Shown piece after piece: positions 23,467 to 32,120 of a stretch of DNA of 64,000 nucleotides. Source of the stretch: Streptomyces brasiliensis (GTDB lineage Bacteria; Actinomycetota; Actinomycetes; Streptomycetales; Streptomycetaceae). The position numbers were made by a program, and so were the translations under genes. The notes under the pieces are model-generated. The model searched no databases and was not told the DNA's origin. It was given only the letters and a program-made list of their open reading frames with translations. The stretch covers positions 496,001 to 560,000 of the forward strand of contig NZ_BMQA01000001.1 of NCBI RefSeq assembly GCF_014647875.1. The letters run 5' to 3'. How positions within the stretch are numbered: the stretch's first letter is position 1; each line of letters starts with the position of its first letter.

Positions 23467-23527
23467 CGTCCGGTGCGAGGCGATGGTGACGTCCGCAATT
23501 CGCGGTCAGAGACCGCGGATCGGCCTC

Positions 23528-24055
23528 CTAGGACCGCGGGGAGAGCCGTCGCCGGAACACCCTGCTGAGCCAGGGCATCACCGCGTGGGTGAGCAGCGGC
23601 GCCAGGATGATCGGGAAGACCGCGGTGCGCCAGCGCAGGGCCCAGCCGTGGAAGTGTTCGGCGACGAGACCGTCGTAGAGCAGCGCGAACGGGTAGACGG
23701 CGAGGATCGTCACCAGCGACATCTTCCATCGTGCCGGGGGCTTCGCGGAGATGCCCGGCACGTTGAACCACGTCTCCAGGCCGGTGGTGGCCAGATGGGG
23801 CCGTACGGGCCGTACGAGCGGCGCGGCACTCTGCTGCCACTCGGCCCGCTGCGGCGAGGTCATCCAGCGGTCCAGGGCGGAGGTGTCCGCGAAACGGACG
23901 ACCGCGTGATACCGGGCGCCTTCTCCTTCCGGCCGCAGCCAGGTGACCCCCTCATGGCCGGGAAAGGCGGCCGCCTCCCGCTCCATCCCGTGTGCCCATC
24001 GTTCGAAATCCGACTCGTGCCCGGACTTCACCTCCCAGGTGAAGACCACGGTCAC
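23528..24055 (-). CDS. Antibiotic biosynthesis monooxygenase (ABM)-fold protein with C-terminal membrane helices
   Basis: A 175-residue protein starting at GTG 24055. Residues 1-95 have the dimeric alpha/beta-barrel (ABM) pattern: VVFTWEVKSGHESDFERWAHGM, FPGHEGVTWLRP and YHAVVRFADTSALDRWMTS. Two hydrophobic helices at about 111-130 and 139-160 follow (VTILAVYPFALLYDGL, TAVFPIILAPLLTHAVMPW). This ABM-plus-two-helices form is a distinct conserved family of uncertain role; ABM proteins can be quinone-forming monooxygenases or haem-related. The divergent PaoABC-like operon starts 95 bp away. Confidence 0.8.
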   Translation of the reverse strand: MTVVFTWEVKSGHESDFERWAHGMEREAAAFPGHEGVTWLRPEGEGARYHAVVRFADTSALDRWMTSPQRAEWQQSAAPLVRPVRPHLATTGLETWFNVPGISAKPPARWKMSLVTILAVYPFALLYDGLVAEHFHGWALRWRTAVFPIILAPLLTHAVMPWLSRVFRRRLSPRS

Positions 24056-24149
24056 CGCCTCGCGGACTGCCGACGCAGTACCAGAATCGTACGGTTGCGC
24101 CCCTCATGTGGCGGTATGAGGATGAAAGTGCCGCTATAGGAGGTAACTC

Positions 24150-24677
24150 ATGTCTGTACGCAGTTCGGACCTCACCGAGCGTGGGCAAGCACTCGACGAG
24201 CGAGGCCCCGGTCCGGTCACGGTGGTGCTGTCGGTCAACGGCACCGAGCGTTCCCTGGAGATCGAGCCACGGGTCAGCCTGCTCGACGCGCTGCGGGAGC
24301 ACCTGGATCTGACCGGCGCCAAGAAGGGCTGCGACCAGGGCACCTGCGGCACCTGCACGGTGTGGGTGGACGGAAACCGTGTGCTGTCCTGCCTCACCCT
24401 GGCGCTGACGTGCGAGGGACACGAGGTGACGACCGTCGAGGGGTTGGCCGACGGCGAGGAACTGCACGCCATGCAGCGGGCTTTCATCGCCGAGGACGCC
24501 TTCCAGTGCGGCTTCTGCACCCCCGGCCAGATCATGTCCGCGGTGGCCCTGCTGAAGGAAGGCCACGCGCACGACGATGCCGAGATCAAGGAGTGGATGA
24601 GCGGCAACATCTGTCGCTGCGCGGCCTATCCCCATATCCGCGCCGCCATCCGTGCCGTCCGCGACGAAGCACAGTGA
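24150..24677 (+). CDS. Aldehyde/xanthine oxidase [2Fe-2S] subunit (PaoA/YagT-like)
   Basis: A 175-residue subunit; ATG 24150 has a perfect AGGAGGT ribosome-binding site. The plant-type [2Fe-2S] domain carries Cys61, 66, 69 and 81 (GCDQGTCGTCT and a later C). The second, all-helical [2Fe-2S] domain has CGFCTPG and CRC (Cys120, 123, 155, 157). It hands electrons from the molybdenum subunit to the FAD subunit. The E. coli homologue has a twin-arginine leader; none is seen here, so the complex is probably cytoplasmic. First gene of the three-subunit operon. Confidence 0.92.
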   Translation: MSVRSSDLTERGQALDERGPGPVTVVLSVNGTERSLEIEPRVSLLDALREHLDLTGAKKGCDQGTCGTCTVWVDGNRVLSCLTLALTCEGHEVTTVEGLADGEELHAMQRAFIAEDAFQCGFCTPGQIMSAVALLKEGHAHDDAEIKEWMSGNICRCAAYPHIRAAIRAVRDEAQ

Positions 24678-24685
24678 GGTGAGCC

Positions 24686-25687
24686 GTGCGGCCGATCACC
24701 TACTCACGGGCCACCGACACCGCCACCGCGGTCGCCGCGGTCAGTGCGGATCCGACCAGTGACTTCCTGGCGGGCGGAACCACCGAGATCGATCTGCTGC
24801 GGCAGAACGTCCTGCATCCGCGGCGGCTCGTCGACATCAATCAACTGCCGCTGACCGGTGTCGAGTTGCTGCCGGACGGCGGTGTGCGCATCGGTGCCCT
24901 GGCCCGGATGAGCGAGGTCGCCGCGACACCCGTCGTCCGCGAGCGCTATCCCCTGATCAGTCAGGCGCTGGAGCTGGGCGCCTCGGCGCAGCTGCGGCAC
25001 ATGGCGTCCATGGGCGGAAACCTGCTGCAGCGCGTGCGGTGCTCGTACTTCCGTGACGCCGAGTCGCCCTGCAACAAGCGTGAGCCGGGCGCCGGTTGCT
25101 CCGCGATCGACGGGTTCAGCCGGGGGCACGCCGTGCTGGGCACGAGTGAGCACTGCATCGCCACCCACCCCTCGGACGTGGCGGTCGCGCTGATGGCCCT
25201 GGACGCGACGGTGCACACACTCGGGCCGTCGGGCGAACGGTCGTACGCCTTCGACGACTTCTTCCTGCTGCCGGGCGACAGCCCGCACCGCGAGCATCCG
25301 ATGGCCCACGGCGAGCTGATCACGGCGATCGAGGTCCCCGCGGCACCGGTGGCGCGCAACTCGCTGTATCTCAAGGTCCGGGACCGGGAGAGTTACGAGT
25401 TCGCGCTCGTCTCGGTGGCGGCCGCGCTGTCCGTGGTGGACGGCACGATCGCGGATGTGCGCGTGGCTCTGGGCGGCGTGGCCACGAAGCCGTGGCGGGC
25501 CTGGCGCGTCGAGGACTTCCTGATCGGCGCCCGTACGGTGCGGAGCAACTTCGAGCAGGCGGCCAGGGTCGAACTCATCGAGGCCAGGCCGACCCCGATG
25601 AACGCCTTCAAGGCCGAACTGGCGCAACGCACGATCGTGCGCGCCCTCGACACACTCACCGGCGACCCTGGCAGGAGCGCGTCATGA
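24686..25687 (+). CDS. Aldehyde/xanthine oxidase FAD-binding subunit with extra [4Fe-4S] (PaoB/YagS-like)
   Basis: A 333-residue subunit starting at GTG 24686, 8 bp after the previous stop. FAD motifs AGGTT (29-33) and SMGGN (108-112) are present. An insertion bearing CSYFRD and [10 protein letters not shown] (Cys119, 129, 138) and Cys157 is the hallmark of the PaoB subgroup, which holds an additional [4Fe-4S] cluster. This subunit passes electrons to the final acceptor, oxygen or a ferredoxin rather than NAD in this subgroup. It overlaps the molybdenum subunit gene by 4 bp (ATGA). Confidence 0.92.
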   Translation: MRPITYSRATDTATAVAAVSADPTSDFLAGGTTEIDLLRQNVLHPRRLVDINQLPLTGVELLPDGGVRIGALARMSEVAATPVVRERYPLISQALELGASAQLRHMASMGGNLLQRVRCSYFRDAESPCNKREPGAGCSAIDGFSRGHAVLGTSEHCIATHPSDVAVALMALDATVHTLGPSGERSYAFDDFFLLPGDSPHREHPMAHGELITAIEVPAAPVARNSLYLKVRDRESYEFALVSVAAALSVVDGTIADVRVALGGVATKPWRAWRVEDFLIGARTVRSNFEQAARVELIEARPTPMNAFKAELAQRTIVRALDTLTGDPGRSAS

Positions 25688-27918
25688 CGACCATCGCACC
25701 GGCAATCGGACAGTCTCTGGACCGTGTCGACGGCCGGGCCAAGGTCACTGGCAGCGCACGCTACTTCGCCGAGACCCCGATCCCCGGCATCTCCTACGCC
25801 GTTCTCGTCGGTTCCCGCATCGCGAACGGCCGTATCACCGGCATCGACGCGGGCGACGCCCGGGCCGAGGAGGGTGTACTCGCCGTCCTGACGCACGAGA
25901 ACCTGCCGAGCATCGCGGAACAGCCGCCGCTGATCCCCTCGCTGGGCGGCACCGCGGCACCCGGGCAGACGTTCTTCCCCATGCAGGACGACGTCGTCCA
26001 CTACGCCGGCCAGCACATCGCGATCGTCGTCGCCGACACCCTGGAGCGGGCCCAGTACGCGGCGAGCCTGATCCGCGTCTCGTACGAGGAGCGGCCACCC
26101 CTCGTCACCCTCGACCAGGGACGCGACCAGGCCTACGTACCCGACCGCGTCTTCGGCGGCTGGCTGCCCGGCCGGGTCTCGCGCGGGGACATCGAGACCG
26201 GCCTGGCGGCGGCGGACGTGCGGGTGGACACGACGTTCAGCTACGCCGCGAACAACCACAACCCCCTCGAGCCGTCCGGCACGACGGCCGAGTGGGACGG
26301 CGACGAAGTGCTGCTGCACGACGCCACCCAGGGAGTCAACGCCACACAGATCACCGTGGCGCGCCAACTGGGCATTCCCCTGTCGAAGATCCGGGTGATC
26401 GGTCACTACGTCGGCGGCAGCTTCGGCTCCAAGGCGATGATCCACGACCACGCTGCGCTCGCCGCGCTGGCCGCCCGCGAGGTCGGCAGGCCGGTGAAGC
26501 TCGTCCTGACGCGTGAGCAGATGTTCACGTCGGTCGGGCACCGGGAGGAGCAGGAACAGCGGATCACCCTCGGGGCGACGCGGGACGGCCGGCTGACCGG
26601 GATCCGGCATCACAAGCTGTCGCCCACCTCGCACTTCGACGACTGGGCCGAGCCCAGTCTGGGCGTCTCGCCGGAGATCTACGGCTGCCCGAACTTCGAC
26701 GGTGTCTACCGGATCTTCCGGGCCAACACCATGACCCCCACCTTCATGCGGGCGCCCGGTGAGGCGAGCGGGATGTTCGCCCTCGAGTGCGCCATGGACG
26801 AGCTGGCCGGTGAGCTGGGGATGGATCCGATCGAGCTGCGGGAGCGCAACCTCTCGGCGGTCAGCCCCTCTTCGGGGCGGCCGTGGTCCAGCAGCGGTCT
26901 GCTCGAGTGCTACCGGCGCGGCGCCGAGCGCTTCGGCTGGGAGGGCCGCGACCCCCGGCCGGGCAGGCGCCGCGAGGGCAACTGGCTGATCGGGACGGGC
27001 ATGGCCAGCGCGGGTTATCCGGTCGTCCTGCCGCCCAACCCCCAGCGTGCGCGGGCCCGGATGTACGCCGACGGCACCGCCGTCGTGCAGGCAGCCACCC
27101 CCGACTTCGGCACAGGTGTCGCCACGGTGATGACGCAGGTCGCCGCCGACGCCCTCGGCATGTCCCTGGACCGCTGCCGCTTCGAGAACGGGGACACGGA
27201 CCTCCCCAACATCGCTGCCGCGGTGGGATCGGCGGGCTCGGGCATGATCAGTGCCGCCGTGCACAGCGCCGCCACCGCACTGCGCAACCAGCTCATCGCC
27301 CAGGCGACCGGCGACAGCAACTCGCCGCTGTACGGGGCGGATCCGGTCGACGTCGTCGTACAGGACGGAGTGATGACGGCCGGGACCGCGCGGGAGTCGT
27401 ACGCCGAGTTGCTGCAGCGCGATGTCCAGCCGGACGCCGAGGCGACCGGCACATGGAGTCCGCCGGGCGGCGATCCCGGGTACGGGATGATGACCTTCGG
27501 CGCCCAGTTCGCCGAGGTGGCGGTGGACGCCGAGCTGGGGCTGGTCCGGGTGCGGCGCCTGACCGGCGCCTTCGCCCCGGGCCGGGTGCTCAACCCCAAG
27601 CTGGCACGCAGCCAGCTGATGGGCGGCATGCTCTGGGGCCTCGGACAGGCACTCCTCGAGGCCAACCACATGCATCCGCGCACCGGCCGCTGGGCCGGCG
27701 CGAGCCTGGGTGAGTATCTGGTCGCGGTTAACGCGGACGCGCCGGACGTCGACGTCGAGCTGGTCGAGGTCGAGGACAGCGTCGTCAATCCGCTGGGCGT
27801 CAAGGGTGTGGGCGAGATCGGGCAGGTCGGGGTCGCGGCGGCGATCGCGAACGCCGTCCACCACGCGACCGGACGGCGGGTCCGGAAGCTGCCGATCGCC
27901 ATCGAGGATCTGCTGTAG
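25684..27918 (+). CDS. Aldehyde/xanthine oxidase molybdenum-binding subunit (PaoC/YagR-like)
   Basis: A 744-residue catalytic subunit; ATG 25684 overlaps the previous stop. It binds molybdopterin cytosine dinucleotide ([16 protein letters not shown] and related loops) and has the active-site base Glu711 in GVGE near the C-terminus. By similarity to PaoC it would oxidise aldehydes, often aromatic, to acids; a purine substrate is less likely given the subgroup. No XdhC/PaoD-type maturation chaperone gene lies in the window; one must be elsewhere. The operon is followed by a GlxA-type regulator 30 bp on. Confidence 0.93.
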   Translation: MTTIAPAIGQSLDRVDGRAKVTGSARYFAETPIPGISYAVLVGSRIANGRITGIDAGDARAEEGVLAVLTHENLPSIAEQPPLIPSLGGTAAPGQTFFPMQDDVVHYAGQHIAIVVADTLERAQYAASLIRVSYEERPPLVTLDQGRDQAYVPDRVFGGWLPGRVSRGDIETGLAAADVRVDTTFSYAANNHNPLEPSGTTAEWDGDEVLLHDATQGVNATQITVARQLGIPLSKIRVIGHYVGGSFGSKAMIHDHAALAALAAREVGRPVKLVLTREQMFTSVGHREEQEQRITLGATRDGRLTGIRHHKLSPTSHFDDWAEPSLGVSPEIYGCPNFDGVYRIFRANTMTPTFMRAPGEASGMFALECAMDELAGELGMDPIELRERNLSAVSPSSGRPWSSSGLLECYRRGAERFGWEGRDPRPGRRREGNWLIGTGMASAGYPVVLPPNPQRARARMYADGTAVVQAATPDFGTGVATVMTQVAADALGMSLDRCRFENGDTDLPNIAAAVGSAGSGMISAAVHSAATALRNQLIAQATGDSNSPLYGADPVDVVVQDGVMTAGTARESYAELLQRDVQPDAEATGTWSPPGGDPGYGMMTFGAQFAEVAVDAELGLVRVRRLTGAFAPGRVLNPKLARSQLMGGMLWGLGQALLEANHMHPRTGRWAGASLGEYLVAVNADAPDVDVELVEVEDSVVNPLGVKGVGEIGQVGVAAAIANAVHHATGRRVRKLPIAIEDLL

Positions 27919-27948
27919 GTGCGGCCGGGGTCGTTCACTGGCGAGCGC

Positions 27949-28995
27949 ATGATGGTGTCCGCAGCCCGAGCCGGTCGGAAGAAAGCGAAGCAGCGAGTGA
28001 CACCGAAGCCGCACACCGTGGGCGTTCTCGTGTTCGACGACATGAAGATGCTCGATCTGTCCGGTCCTGCCGAGGTCTTCAGCGAAGCCAACCGGTTCGG
28101 CGCGGACTACCGGCTGACGGTCGTCTCGGTGAGCGGGGCCCCGGTGCGCACCTCCATCGGCCTGCGGGTGCCGGTGGACACGGACGCGGCATCGGTCTCC
28201 GAACCGGACACCCTGCTGGTGGTGGGCGGCGACCTGCTGCCCGGCTTCCCCGTCGATCCGGATCTCAGTACGGCCGCGAAGAGACTCGCGGAGCGGGCCG
28301 GACGGGTCGCGTCGATCTGTACAGGCGCGTTCATCCTGGCCGCGGCGGGACTCCTGGACGGCAAGCGCGTGACGACGCACTGGCAGCACACCACGCTGCT
28401 GGCCCGCGGCTACCCGTCGATGCGGGTGGAGCCCGACGCCATCTTCGTCAAGGACGGCACGACCTACACCTCGGCCGGCGTCACCGCGGGCATCGACCTG
28501 GCGCTCGCGCTGGTGGAGGAGGACCACGGTCCCGACCTGGCCCGCGGTGTCGCGCGCTCGCTGGTGGTGTTCATGCAGCGGTCCGGCGGGCAGTCGCAGT
28601 TCTCCGCCTCGCTCCAGGGCCCGGCCCCTCGGACCCCGGTGCTGCGGCTGGTCCAGGACCTGGTGCAGGCCGACCCCTCGGCCGACCACAGCCTGGACTC
28701 CCTGGCCGCGGGGGTGCGGGTCAGCCCCCGGCATCTGACCCGAATGTTCCGCGCCGAACTGGACACCACGCCGATGAAGTACGTGGAGCTGATCCGCTTC
28801 GACCGGGCCAAGGCGCTCCTCGACTCCGGGCACACCGCCACCGAGGCCGCGTCCCTGTCGGGTTTCCCCAGCTACGAGAGCCTGCGGCGCGCCTTCGTCC
28901 GGCACCTGGGCGTCTCCCCCACCCGCTACCAGCACCGCTTCGCCACCACACGGCCCGCTTCCCGCCCGGAGCGTGACATCGAGGAGAAGGCATGA
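27949..28995 (+). CDS. GlxA-type regulator: DJ-1/PfpI domain plus AraC helix-turn-helix
   Basis: ATG 27949 gives 348 residues; GTG 27919 or GTG 27997 are alternatives because no start has a strong ribosome-binding site. The first domain (to about residue 190) is the DJ-1/PfpI fold with VGVLVFDDMKMLDLSGPAEVF and the nucleophile elbow ASICTGAF (Cys). The second (about 240-335) is an AraC-type double helix-turn-helix with SLDSLAAGVRVSPRHLTRMF and AASLSGFPSYESLRRAF. Such regulators usually activate nearby metabolic operons, here most likely the aldehyde oxidase genes upstream. It is a good candidate sensor for their substrate. Confidence 0.88.
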   Translation: MMVSAARAGRKKAKQRVTPKPHTVGVLVFDDMKMLDLSGPAEVFSEANRFGADYRLTVVSVSGAPVRTSIGLRVPVDTDAASVSEPDTLLVVGGDLLPGFPVDPDLSTAAKRLAERAGRVASICTGAFILAAAGLLDGKRVTTHWQHTTLLARGYPSMRVEPDAIFVKDGTTYTSAGVTAGIDLALALVEEDHGPDLARGVARSLVVFMQRSGGQSQFSASLQGPAPRTPVLRLVQDLVQADPSADHSLDSLAAGVRVSPRHLTRMFRAELDTTPMKYVELIRFDRAKALLDSGHTATEAASLSGFPSYESLRRAFVRHLGVSPTRYQHRFATTRPASRPERDIEEKA

Positions 28996-29092
28996 CCGTT
29001 TTCGAGGACGTGTTGGCCATCGCGTAGCGGACGCGGCAGCCGCACCCACCGGAGACTGGACACATCGTTCGAAGCTCTCCCAGGAGGCAGAC

Positions 29093-29731
29093 ATGACCGA
29101 GAAGATCGCCGGCATCGAGATCCCCGACAGCAAGCTCGTCAAGGACGCCACCGACCTCATCCGCGACACCACACCCCCGCTGATCTTCCACCACTCCCGG
29201 CGGGTCTATCTCTTCGGCAGCCTCCAGGCGCGGGCGCTCGGCATCACGCCCGATCCGGAACTGCTGTACGTGGCGGCCCTGTTCCACGACACCGGCCTGG
29301 TGCCGCCCTATCGCAGCGACGACCAGCGTTTCGAGATGGACGGTGCCGACCAGGCGCGCGCGTTCCTGCTCAGCCACGACGTCGTGGACGGCGCGGCCGA
29401 CACCGTGTGGACGGCCATCGCCCTGCACACCACCCCGGAGGTGCCGTACAAGCTGGCCCCGGAGATCGCGGCCACCACCGCGGGCGTCGAGACCGACGTG
29501 CTCGGTATGCACCTGGCGAACATCAGCCAGGCCGAGATCGACGAGGTCACCGCCGCGCACCCCCGCCCGGACTTCAAGCGGCAGATCCTCCAGGCGTTCA
29601 CGGACGGCTTCAAGCACCGCCCCGACACCACGTTCGGCACGGTGAACGCGGACGTCCTGGAACACTTCGTCCCCGGATTCCACCGTATCGACTTCGTGGA
29701 CGTCATCCAGAACTCCGCCTGGCCCGAGTAG
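29093..29731 (+). CDS. HD-domain protein (cyanamide-hydratase-like)
   Basis: A 212-residue protein; ATG 29093 follows CAGGAGGCAGAC. HD metal ligands are visible: His in FHHSRR, the His-Asp pair in ALFHDTGLV, and His in IALHTTPE, as in the small cyanamide hydratase/DdI2-3-like HD family. These are soluble metal-dependent hydrolases; the family also includes uncharacterised proteins called 'HD domain-containing'. Substrate unknown. It lies 97 bp after the GlxA-type gene and 10 bp before the DsbA-like gene, in the same direction as the oxidase operon. Confidence 0.85.
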   Translation: MTEKIAGIEIPDSKLVKDATDLIRDTTPPLIFHHSRRVYLFGSLQARALGITPDPELLYVAALFHDTGLVPPYRSDDQRFEMDGADQARAFLLSHDVVDGAADTVWTAIALHTTPEVPYKLAPEIAATTAGVETDVLGMHLANISQAEIDEVTAAHPRPDFKRQILQAFTDGFKHRPDTTFGTVNADVLEHFVPGFHRIDFVDVIQNSAWPE

Positions 29732-29741
29732 GACGGACGAC

Positions 29742-30365
29742 ATGACGGACGTGCACTCCACGGTCGCGGCCGACCCACGCAGGATCCTGCACTGGTTCGA
29801 TCTCATGTGCCCCTTCTGCTACGTCGGCCGGCAGAGGAACGAGATCTTCGCCGCGCACGGACTGGACGTCGTGCACCTGCCGTTCCAGATCCACCCGGAG
29901 ATCCCGCCCCGCGGCATCGAGGCCGGACGGCGGGAGGGAGCGATGTACACCGCACTCGAACAGGAGGCGGTCCGTGCCGGCCTGACGCTCGACTGGCCGT
30001 CACGGCTCCCGAACACGCGGATGGCCCTGGCGGCGGTGGAATGGGCGCGTCTGCACCGTCCCGATGCCGTGGACCGGTTCATCGGCGCCCTCTTCGCGGC
30101 CCACTTCGCGCTGGGCGAGGACCTGGGCCACAGGGCGACAGTGGACCGTCATGCCGTCGAGGCGGGCATCGATCTCGACGCGCTGCACGGGGCGTTCGAG
30201 GACGGCAGCGCCCTTCGGGATCTCGACCAGGTGGAGGCGCTGGGCGCCGAGTTCGGGGTCCGGGCGACGCCCAGCTGGCTGGTCGCCGGGCGGCTGGTCT
30301 CGGGCCTGCTGCCACCGGAGCGGTTCGAACAGCTGGCGGACGACGCCGTGGGACAGCTGCTCTGA
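29742..30365 (+). CDS. DsbA/FrnE-family thiol oxidoreductase
   Basis: A 207-residue thioredoxin-fold protein with the active-site C-P-F-C (Cys23-Cys26) in WFDLMCPFCYVGRQ, a helical insertion and the cis-Pro loop VRATPSWLVAG. No signal peptide is present, so it acts in the cytoplasm, like FrnE and 2-hydroxychromene-2-carboxylate isomerase-like members. It may be a disulfide isomerase or glutathione/mycothiol-dependent enzyme. It is 10 bp downstream of the HD gene and therefore in the same operon. Confidence 0.88.
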   Translation: MTDVHSTVAADPRRILHWFDLMCPFCYVGRQRNEIFAAHGLDVVHLPFQIHPEIPPRGIEAGRREGAMYTALEQEAVRAGLTLDWPSRLPNTRMALAAVEWARLHRPDAVDRFIGALFAAHFALGEDLGHRATVDRHAVEAGIDLDALHGAFEDGSALRDLDQVEALGAEFGVRATPSWLVAGRLVSGLLPPERFEQLADDAVGQLL

Positions 30366-30446
30366 CCGCCACCGGCCGCCACCGCTCCCGACGCGGGCAC
30401 GATAGGAATGTCCCGGGACTGACCTGCACGTCGGGGAGGACATGGA

Positions 30447-31124
30447 ATGACGAGGGCGAACGCGGCCGGCCGTGGTGACCGGAAGAGCAAGGACGCGGGC
30501 GGCGCGGACGCGCAGCCGGCGACGGCCTCCGGCGGCCGGCCGCGTGACCCGGCGATCGAGGAGGCGATCATCCGGGCCACGCGCCGACGGCTGGCCACCG
30601 ACGGATATGCGTCGATGACGATCGGCGACATCGTCGCCGACGCCGGGGTCACCCGCCCCACTCTGTACCGGCGCTGGGCGAACAAGTACGAGCTCGTCAT
30701 CGACGCTCTTCAGGACGGGCTGCGCAAGCAGCGCGAGGCGTATCCGCCGCTGGACATGGACGGCCTGGCGCCCCGCGAAGCCTTCACCGAGGCCGTACGA
30801 CGGCTGGACCCCCGCTACCACAACGAGCGGGCCATGGCGCTGCACGGCAATTTCATGGCCGAGGTGGAACGGGTACCCGGACTGCTGGAGCAGTTGCGGG
30901 AACACGGTGTCCGCCCGCGCTGCGAGAAGTTGCTGCTGACCCTCGTCTCGCTTCAGCGACGCGGTGCGGTGCGCGAGGACGCGGACCTCGACATGGTCGT
31001 GACGCTGTGTTTCGGCAGCTACTTCGCGGACTACCTGCGCACCGGCCGGGACGTCCCCGACGGTCTCGCGGAACAGGTCGTCGCCACGATCTGGCCGGCC
31101 ATCGCCGTCGGGTCCGCGGGCTGA
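30447..31124 (+). CDS. TetR-family regulator upstream of nitroreductase remnant
   Basis: A 225-residue protein starting at ATG 30447 (GGGGAGGACATGGA upstream). A Gly/Ala-rich N-terminal tail of about 35 residues precedes the helix-turn-helix (TIGDIVADAGVTRPTLYRRWANKYELV). The C-terminal domain is of the TetR_C type with no obvious ligand. A 15-base palindrome of TetR type lies 36 bp past its stop in front of the nitroreductase gene, so it probably represses that gene. Confidence 0.88.
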   Translation: MTRANAAGRGDRKSKDAGGADAQPATASGGRPRDPAIEEAIIRATRRRLATDGYASMTIGDIVADAGVTRPTLYRRWANKYELVIDALQDGLRKQREAYPPLDMDGLAPREAFTEAVRRLDPRYHNERAMALHGNFMAEVERVPGLLEQLREHGVRPRCEKLLLTLVSLQRRGAVREDADLDMVVTLCFGSYFADYLRTGRDVPDGLAEQVVATIWPAIAVGSAG

Positions 31125-31142
31125 CGGCGGGGCGGGTAGGCC

Positions 31143-31174
31143 TTGCCCCTCGGCCCTGATGTAATTACATTACA
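31143..31174 (+). promoter_or_regulatory. Promoter with overlapping TetR-type operator
   Basis: TTGCCC (31143-31148) and TACATT (31166-31171) are 17 bp apart. The palindrome TGTAATTACATTACA (31160-31174, perfect 6-bp arms around TAC) covers the -10 element. The AT-rich block stands out sharply from the GC-rich flanks. It lies between the TetR gene and the nitroreductase frame. Confidence 0.65.
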
Positions 31175-31188
31175 CAAACTCACTGTAA

Positions 31189-31776
31189 TTGAAATGGATC
31201 GATGCCGCCATCAGGGCACCGAACGGCGGCAACGCCCAGCGCCGGCACTTCCTCGCGGTCGACGATCCCGCGCTCAAGGAACGACTCGCCGCGCTCTACC
31301 GGACGTCCCGGCAGCGGGAGTACGCGGAGATCGCTGAGGGTGCCCTCGCCAGGACGATCCACGACCCCGAGGCGCACGCGGCCACGCTGCGCAAGGTCGA
31401 GGCATCGGGTCAGTACTTCACGGAGCACTTCACCGACATCCCGCTGCTCCTGTTCGTCTTCTCCATCGACGACCACGGCGGCGCGAACATCTACCCGGCC
31501 ATCTGGAGCATCCTGCTCGCCGCCAGGGCCGAGGGCGTCGGCGGTGTCATCACCACGATGCTGCGGTACGAGGAGAAGTCCGTCCACGAACTGCTCGGTG
31601 TGCCGACCGGGGACGGCTGGCGGATGAACGCCATGCTGGCGCTCGGCTACCCGCTCGGCCGCTGGGGTGTCGCCGCGAACCGACGGCCCGTGCACGAAGT
31701 GTCCAGCCGCAACCGGTGGGACGGCCCGATCGGCGCAACCGTGCCGGCACCCCTGTGGCCTCGTGCCGTGGACTGA
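31189..31776 (+). CDS. Nitroreductase-family protein, N-terminally truncated
   Basis: The frame gives 195 residues from TTG 31189, directly after an in-frame TAA at 31186-31188, with no ribosome-binding site. It matches FMN-dependent nitroreductases from the AAIRAPNGGNAQRRHFL motif onward, with later GVGGVITTMLRYEE, LGVPTGDGWRMNAMLALGYPLG. Homologues have about 25-30 more N-terminal residues including the arginines that bind the FMN phosphate. The 5' end has therefore been lost, or translation starts in an unusual way. A clear promoter and operator lie just upstream, so expression may still occur, but activity is doubtful. Confidence 0.7.
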   Translation: MKWIDAAIRAPNGGNAQRRHFLAVDDPALKERLAALYRTSRQREYAEIAEGALARTIHDPEAHAATLRKVEASGQYFTEHFTDIPLLLFVFSIDDHGGANIYPAIWSILLAARAEGVGGVITTMLRYEEKSVHELLGVPTGDGWRMNAMLALGYPLGRWGVAANRRPVHEVSSRNRWDGPIGATVPAPLWPRAVD

Positions 31777-31916
31777 CCCGCTCGGCGGACGAGCACGAAC
31801 TCACCGATGAGTTTCCTGGGTTGTGGGAGTCTCCTCATGCAACGGAAAACAAGTCCGGGTATCACGGAGACAGCAGCCGACGAAGTCAGGAGCCGGCCGA
31901 CCCCAGGAGACGGATC

Positions 31917-32117
31917 ATGTGCAGCCACCAGCCACCGTGCCCCAGCGCCGACCGCCCCGACCACCATGCCGCCGTCATCGTGTCGGCCCACCCCGAACAG
32001 GGCTGGAGCCTGCTGTGCAACGGCACCATCGTCTTCGACGACACCGGCGAGGTGCTGCCCGACGGGCGGACCGTCGGACCGCACCGCGCCCTCGGTCCGC
32101 TGACCGTGGCCGCCTGA
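31917..32117 (+). CDS. DUF5999 small protein
   Basis: A 66-residue protein starting at ATG 31917 behind AGGAGA. It begins MCSHQPPCPSAD and contains HPEQGWSLLCNGTIVFDDTG, the hallmark of DUF5999, a family of short Streptomyces proteins of unknown function with a conserved Cys-x-His-x4-Cys start that may bind a metal. Its stop lies 3 bp before the end of the convergent sigma factor gene. Confidence 0.85.
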   Translation: MCSHQPPCPSADRPDHHAAVIVSAHPEQGWSLLCNGTIVFDDTGEVLPDGRTVGPHRALGPLTVAA

Positions 32118-32120
32118 CCG

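Noticed and set aside
25393..29172. A 1,259-codon minus-strand frame opposite the aldehyde oxidase operon
   Set aside because: No recognisable domain and typical reverse-strand composition; the plus-strand genes explain the sequence.
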